Shown here one piece after another: positions 61,353 through 64,000 of a stretch of DNA of 64,000 nucleotides (positions are counted from its first letter, which is position 1; the number at the start of each line of letters is the position of its first letter). Source of the DNA: Escarpia spicata (lineage: Eukaryota > Annelida > Polychaeta > Sabellida > Siboglinidae); the NCBI GenBank assembly GCA_963995525.1, contig OZ023206.1:41149457-41213456 (forward strand). The letters run 5' to 3'. A program made the translations under genes and the position numbers. Under the pieces are notes generated by a model, which saw only the letters and a program-made list of their open reading frames with translations, did no database searches and was not told the origin of the DNA.

Positions 61353-61719
61353 GGAGGCAGTCTAACCGTTCCTTTACCCGGATTTTGCGAGTACAGTAAT
61401 TTCAAACACGACATCTGCTGTGTTGAACGTGGGAAACTTGGAAATTGTTGAACATCAAAGGGCATTGCGGTTTATTCAGCCCGCCTCGGCATTATAGCTA
61501 ATAAAGCTTGTTTTGGAACTGGGTGTTTTGTTTACCAATTGAAAAAGTCCCGGGGTCATATCTTCCACATTGCGAACGTTGTTACGGGCTTATTAAACAC
61601 AATTTGGCGGGCAGTATACCTTCAATGTAGACATCATAGTCTTGACAAACACTATGTTAATCAATAAACGAAAAAATCTAGGAACATATACCTCCCTTTA
61701 AATTTTGCTCACTCGCAGC

Positions 61720-61945
61720 CTGCTTGTTTCTTGGTCCTCGAAATCTCCCACGGCCGTCCAATGGAGGTGTACCGTCTTGTTGTCGTACGAGGTCCCAGCC
61801 ACCCTGAGGTCCCTCACCTGACCGGGAGAGAAGGGAAAGAGCGTCCACAGGTCGGGGTGTCGGGCGCGGTTCGACACCTTGATGAGGCCGGCGGCGGCTG
61901 TGCGCTGGAAGGCCTGCAGGACCTTGTACGTCGGACGGAAGACCT
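61720..61945 (-). CDS. CLCA-like gene, penultimate exon
   Basis: The acceptor TTGATGTGTCCCAG precedes 61945. Two bases complete a codon begun in the previous exon. The frame reads VFRPTYKVLQAFQRTAAAGL, then IKVSNRARHPDLWTLFPFSP, GQVRDLRVAGTSYDNKTVHL and HWTAVGDFEDQETS. The P-G-x-V-x-D-L-x-V...L-x-W-T-A-x-G-D-F-D/E-x-x motif is that of the CLCA fibronectin-III-like segment. NKT is a glycosylation site. The donor is ambiguous. GTGAGC after 61713 is strong but puts the last exon out of frame. A GC donor after 61720 (AAGCAG|GCTGCG) keeps the frame and gives ETSRSCYDLRYS, which fits the family. I used the latter. Confidence 0.7.
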
Positions 61946-62020
61946 CTGGGACACATCAATCGGCGGTTGTTATTTGTCGTATCGTATATTAAGTGGCTGT
62001 AGTTAGCAGTACGTAAAGTA

Positions 62021-62207
62021 CAGTGGAACCTCTCTATTAAAATCACCTTCGGGGCTGGGCAGAGGTGACCCGAATGGCGAGGTGGCCGTATTATCGAGAC
62101 TATTGTTGTATACTTTGCTGTTAACGAACTAATTTGGGACTGTCCTAGGGTGACCTTAATTGCGAGGTGGCTGCATTACAAAGGTGGCCGTAAAGGCTGT
62201 TGCAATG
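62021..62207. mobile_element. Mariner-type MITE, copy 3
   Basis: Flanked by TA on both sides (62019-62020 and 62208-62209). It starts CAGTGGAACCTCTCTATTAA and ends GGCCGTAAAGGCTGTTGCAATG. It shares the GACTGTCCTAGGGTGACCTT core with the other two copies in inverse orientation. It lies in a CLCA-like intron. Confidence 0.85.
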
Positions 62208-62441
62208 TACAAATAGAGGATAAATAGCGCGACCAGTAGGCCTACTTCTCATATATATGCAAATGTATTCTTAACAACCGTATGAACGCAGATACACAGC
62301 GTGGTTGGTTTTTGGAGTGGTGCATTTTAGGCGTCCAACTAAAAACACATTTTAGCCTCCGATTGCATCTGCGTTGTTCTTTTTATAACTCCTCATTCAA
62401 CCATGACATCACGTATGCTCACACGCATGCGTAACACGTAC

Positions 62442-62609
62442 TTCCGAAGACAGCGGTCGGGAGACGGAAGGCCCGGGTTCCTCCCCCGGTCAGCAGCCTT
62501 GCCGTGCCCTGGTCGGCAGTCGCTCGCACCCTCACTGGGTATTTGCCGTCCGAGGTGAAGTTGAAGAGGAATGTTGTATAGAACCCGTCTACCCTGACCG
62601 CGTCCACGC
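62442..62609 (-). CDS. CLCA-like gene, antepenultimate exon
   Basis: The acceptor TTACATTTGTCGCAG precedes 62609, and a strong donor GTACGT follows 62442. The 168-bp exon is phase 1 to phase 1, consistent with its neighbour. It encodes VDAVRVDGFYTTFLFNFTSD, then GKYPVRVRATADQGTARLLT, then GGGTRAFRLPTAVFG. The V-x-x-DG-x-Y-x...F-x-x-x-G-x-Y-x-V-x-V-x-A pattern is typical of the beta-rich domain that follows the VWA domain in CLCA proteins. NFT is a glycosylation site. Upstream exons (metalloprotease, VWA) must lie to the right of the window. I found none up to position 64000. Confidence 0.75.
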
Positions 62610-62623
62610 CTGCGACAAATGTA

Positions 62624-63165
62624 AGGATAGTAAACACTCCCAGCGTACAAGTGTACGGTCAGTAAACACTCGCAACGTAGAAGTGTACGGTTAGTAAACA
62701 CTTGCAACGTACAAGTGTAGGTTAGTAAACACTTGCAACGTACAAGTGTAGGTTAGTAAACACTTGCAACGTACAAGTGTAGGTTAATAAACACTTGCAA
62801 CGTACATATGTACGGTCAGTAAACACTTGCAACGTACAAGTGTAGGTTAGTAAACACTCGCAACGTACACGTGTACGGTCAGCAAACACTTGCAACGTAC
62901 AAGTGTAGGTTAGTAAACACTCGTAACGTACAAGAGGACGGTTAGTAAACACTAGTAACGTACAAGTGTATGGTTAGTACACACCCGCATTGTACACGTG
63001 TTTGGGTAGTAAACGTTAGCAACGTAAACGTATACGGTTAATAAATACTCGCCACGAACAAATGTTCTGTTAGTAAACACTCGCAATCTACAATTGTACG
63101 GTAGTTAACTTTTGCAACGTACACGTGTACGGCTAGTAATCTCTTGCAACGTACACGTGTTCGTT
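62624..63165. repeat. 31-bp minisatellite, about 17 copies
   Basis: The unit is AGTAAACACTTGCAACGTAC followed by AAGTGTAGGTT. Divergence rises towards 63165. It lies in a CLCA-like intron or just upstream on the minus strand. Confidence 0.95.
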
Positions 63166-63608
63166 TGTGTGTGTAGTCTGGTGGCCAACTGGAAAAAGGA
63201 GCTTAGAATGTGACTTTCCCAGGGCACCCCCTACAGCAAAGGTTTGACCTGCCAAAGCTGTTGTCTATGACCTAAGGCTCCCTGTTCAGGTGGATGTCAC
63301 TTGTGAAAATGTGTTTCTTTGGCGTGCGTGCGTGCGTGTGTCAGCAATAGGCATCTATTGATGGACCCGCTGATTGTCAAATCGTGCCTTCGCCAACAAT
63401 GTTGATAACGGTAATATGTGAATTACATTACTAGGGACATGCCATCGGCTAGACCAAACATTCCGCATTCAGTTGCCGCCTTAAACAGTTTTGTATATGT
63501 TTTTGTTATAAAAAATGTTTAGGGCCAGAATTTCAACAGCTGTCCGAATGATCGACCGGCATCCATTATTTATGACATGACGGACTTTTGCTAGGCAACA
63601 GGTTCGCG
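63166..63608. other. No recognised gene
   Basis: A short GTGC run occurs near 63323-63340. I looked on the minus strand for a preceding CLCA-like exon and did not see one. Confidence 0.4.
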
Positions 63609-63890
63609 ATGGATCTAGGTCACGTGTTCATAAGGTTATTCGTATTTTCTGAGATTATTTCGAAGTTGCGAGACCTATTGATGCATTGGGAACGTTTACC
63701 ATACAGCAACAAACTGTTCAAATTACGTCATAACAAACGTCATTTAATAATACTCGGAGATATCTTCTTCTGTATCTGTGCGTCTGTTGGATGCGCGTTT
63801 TTGTTAGTATTACAAATTGAGGAACAGACAAGGAAAGTGGTAGAAACAAATCACGTGGCACCTACACATGAAAGAACATTTTGGTGGTAA
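63609..63890 (+). CDS. Small single-pass membrane protein candidate, unknown
   Basis: An ATG at 63609 in good context (G at -3, G at +4) opens 93 codons. A longer reading would use a TTG at 63588. The protein starts MDLGHVFIRLFVFSEIISKL. It continues with a basic aromatic region containing HWERLPYSNKLFKLRHNKRH, then a hydrophobic segment LIILGDIFFCICASVGCAFL. It ends with a polar tail finishing THERTFWW. The positive charge before the hydrophobic stretch suggests an N-in single-pass topology or a mitochondrial inner-membrane microprotein. I do not recognise the family, and no splice sites are needed. It could still be a chance frame. Confidence 0.35.
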   Translation: MDLGHVFIRLFVFSEIISKLRDLLMHWERLPYSNKLFKLRHNKRHLIILGDIFFCICASVGCAFLLVLQIEEQTRKVVETNHVAPTHERTFWW

Positions 63891-64000
63891 TTAAATACAT
63901 AATGAGTCAATTATATCAATTGGCAGTTCCCCTGGACCAATTAGAATATCTCCCATCGGTGATCAAACGAAGAAATTCCGCAAAATGAAACCTACCTATC

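Noticed and set aside
61678..62046. Minus-strand 122-codon frame
   Set aside because: Wrong frame over the penultimate CLCA-like exon. The frame with the fibronectin-III-like motif is the supported one.

Overview
This window looks like nuclear DNA from a metazoan, probably a marine invertebrate. The evidence is spliced genes with GT/AG-type boundaries, intron-containing tRNA genes, tRNA-derived SINEs, CR1-like LINEs, many minisatellites and long (CA)n, (GT)n and (TA)n runs. A mollusc or other lophotrochozoan is my guess, but nothing here fixes the phylum. Most of the window is AT-rich intergenic or intronic DNA. Almost all long open frames are translations of tandem repeats and are not genes.

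Protein-coding signal is sparse. The clearest gene is the 3' part of a minus-strand CLCA-like gene (calcium-activated chloride channel regulator family) at 60.67-62.61 kb. Three exons are visible, ending in a transmembrane segment, a basic tail and a stop; the 5' exons lie beyond the right edge. Its introns hold a CR1 fragment, a mariner-type MITE and a 31-bp minisatellite. Weaker candidates are a minus-strand start exon with a signal peptide at 7.2 kb, a GC-rich minus-strand terminal exon with an FGF-like pattern at 41.3-41.5 kb, a possible minus-strand terminal exon at 34.2-34.3 kb, and a 93-codon single-TM ORF at 63.6 kb.

RNA genes lie at 48-54.2 kb. Two tRNA-Lys(UUU) genes face each other at 48.0 and 51.7 kb and carry the same 22-nt intron. 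Two tRNA-Trp(CCA) genes face each other at 52.7 and 54.1 kb inside a larger inverted duplication. That duplication also holds a decayed tRNA-Trp copy with a UCA anticodon and a MITE whose empty site is preserved in the other arm.

Mobile DNA dominates the rest. There is one tRNA-derived SINE family with about a dozen copies on both strands, and a CR1-like LINE family with two large copies, two old fragments and one short tail. A 1.06-kb piggyBac-type deletion derivative has TTAA target duplications and an 18-codon transposase-like start. Three mariner-type MITEs are present, as are two MITEs with ACCTGCC termini, one of them inserted inside a SINE. A 3-kb element at 54.34-57.33 kb has long inverted repeats and encloses a broken gene of a repeat-associated protein family containing a CTHEEADTR motif.

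Tandem repeats include units of about 21, 26, 31, 37, 40, 45, 61, 69, 72 and 190 bp. Three of the minisatellites have units divisible by three and produce spurious long reading frames.
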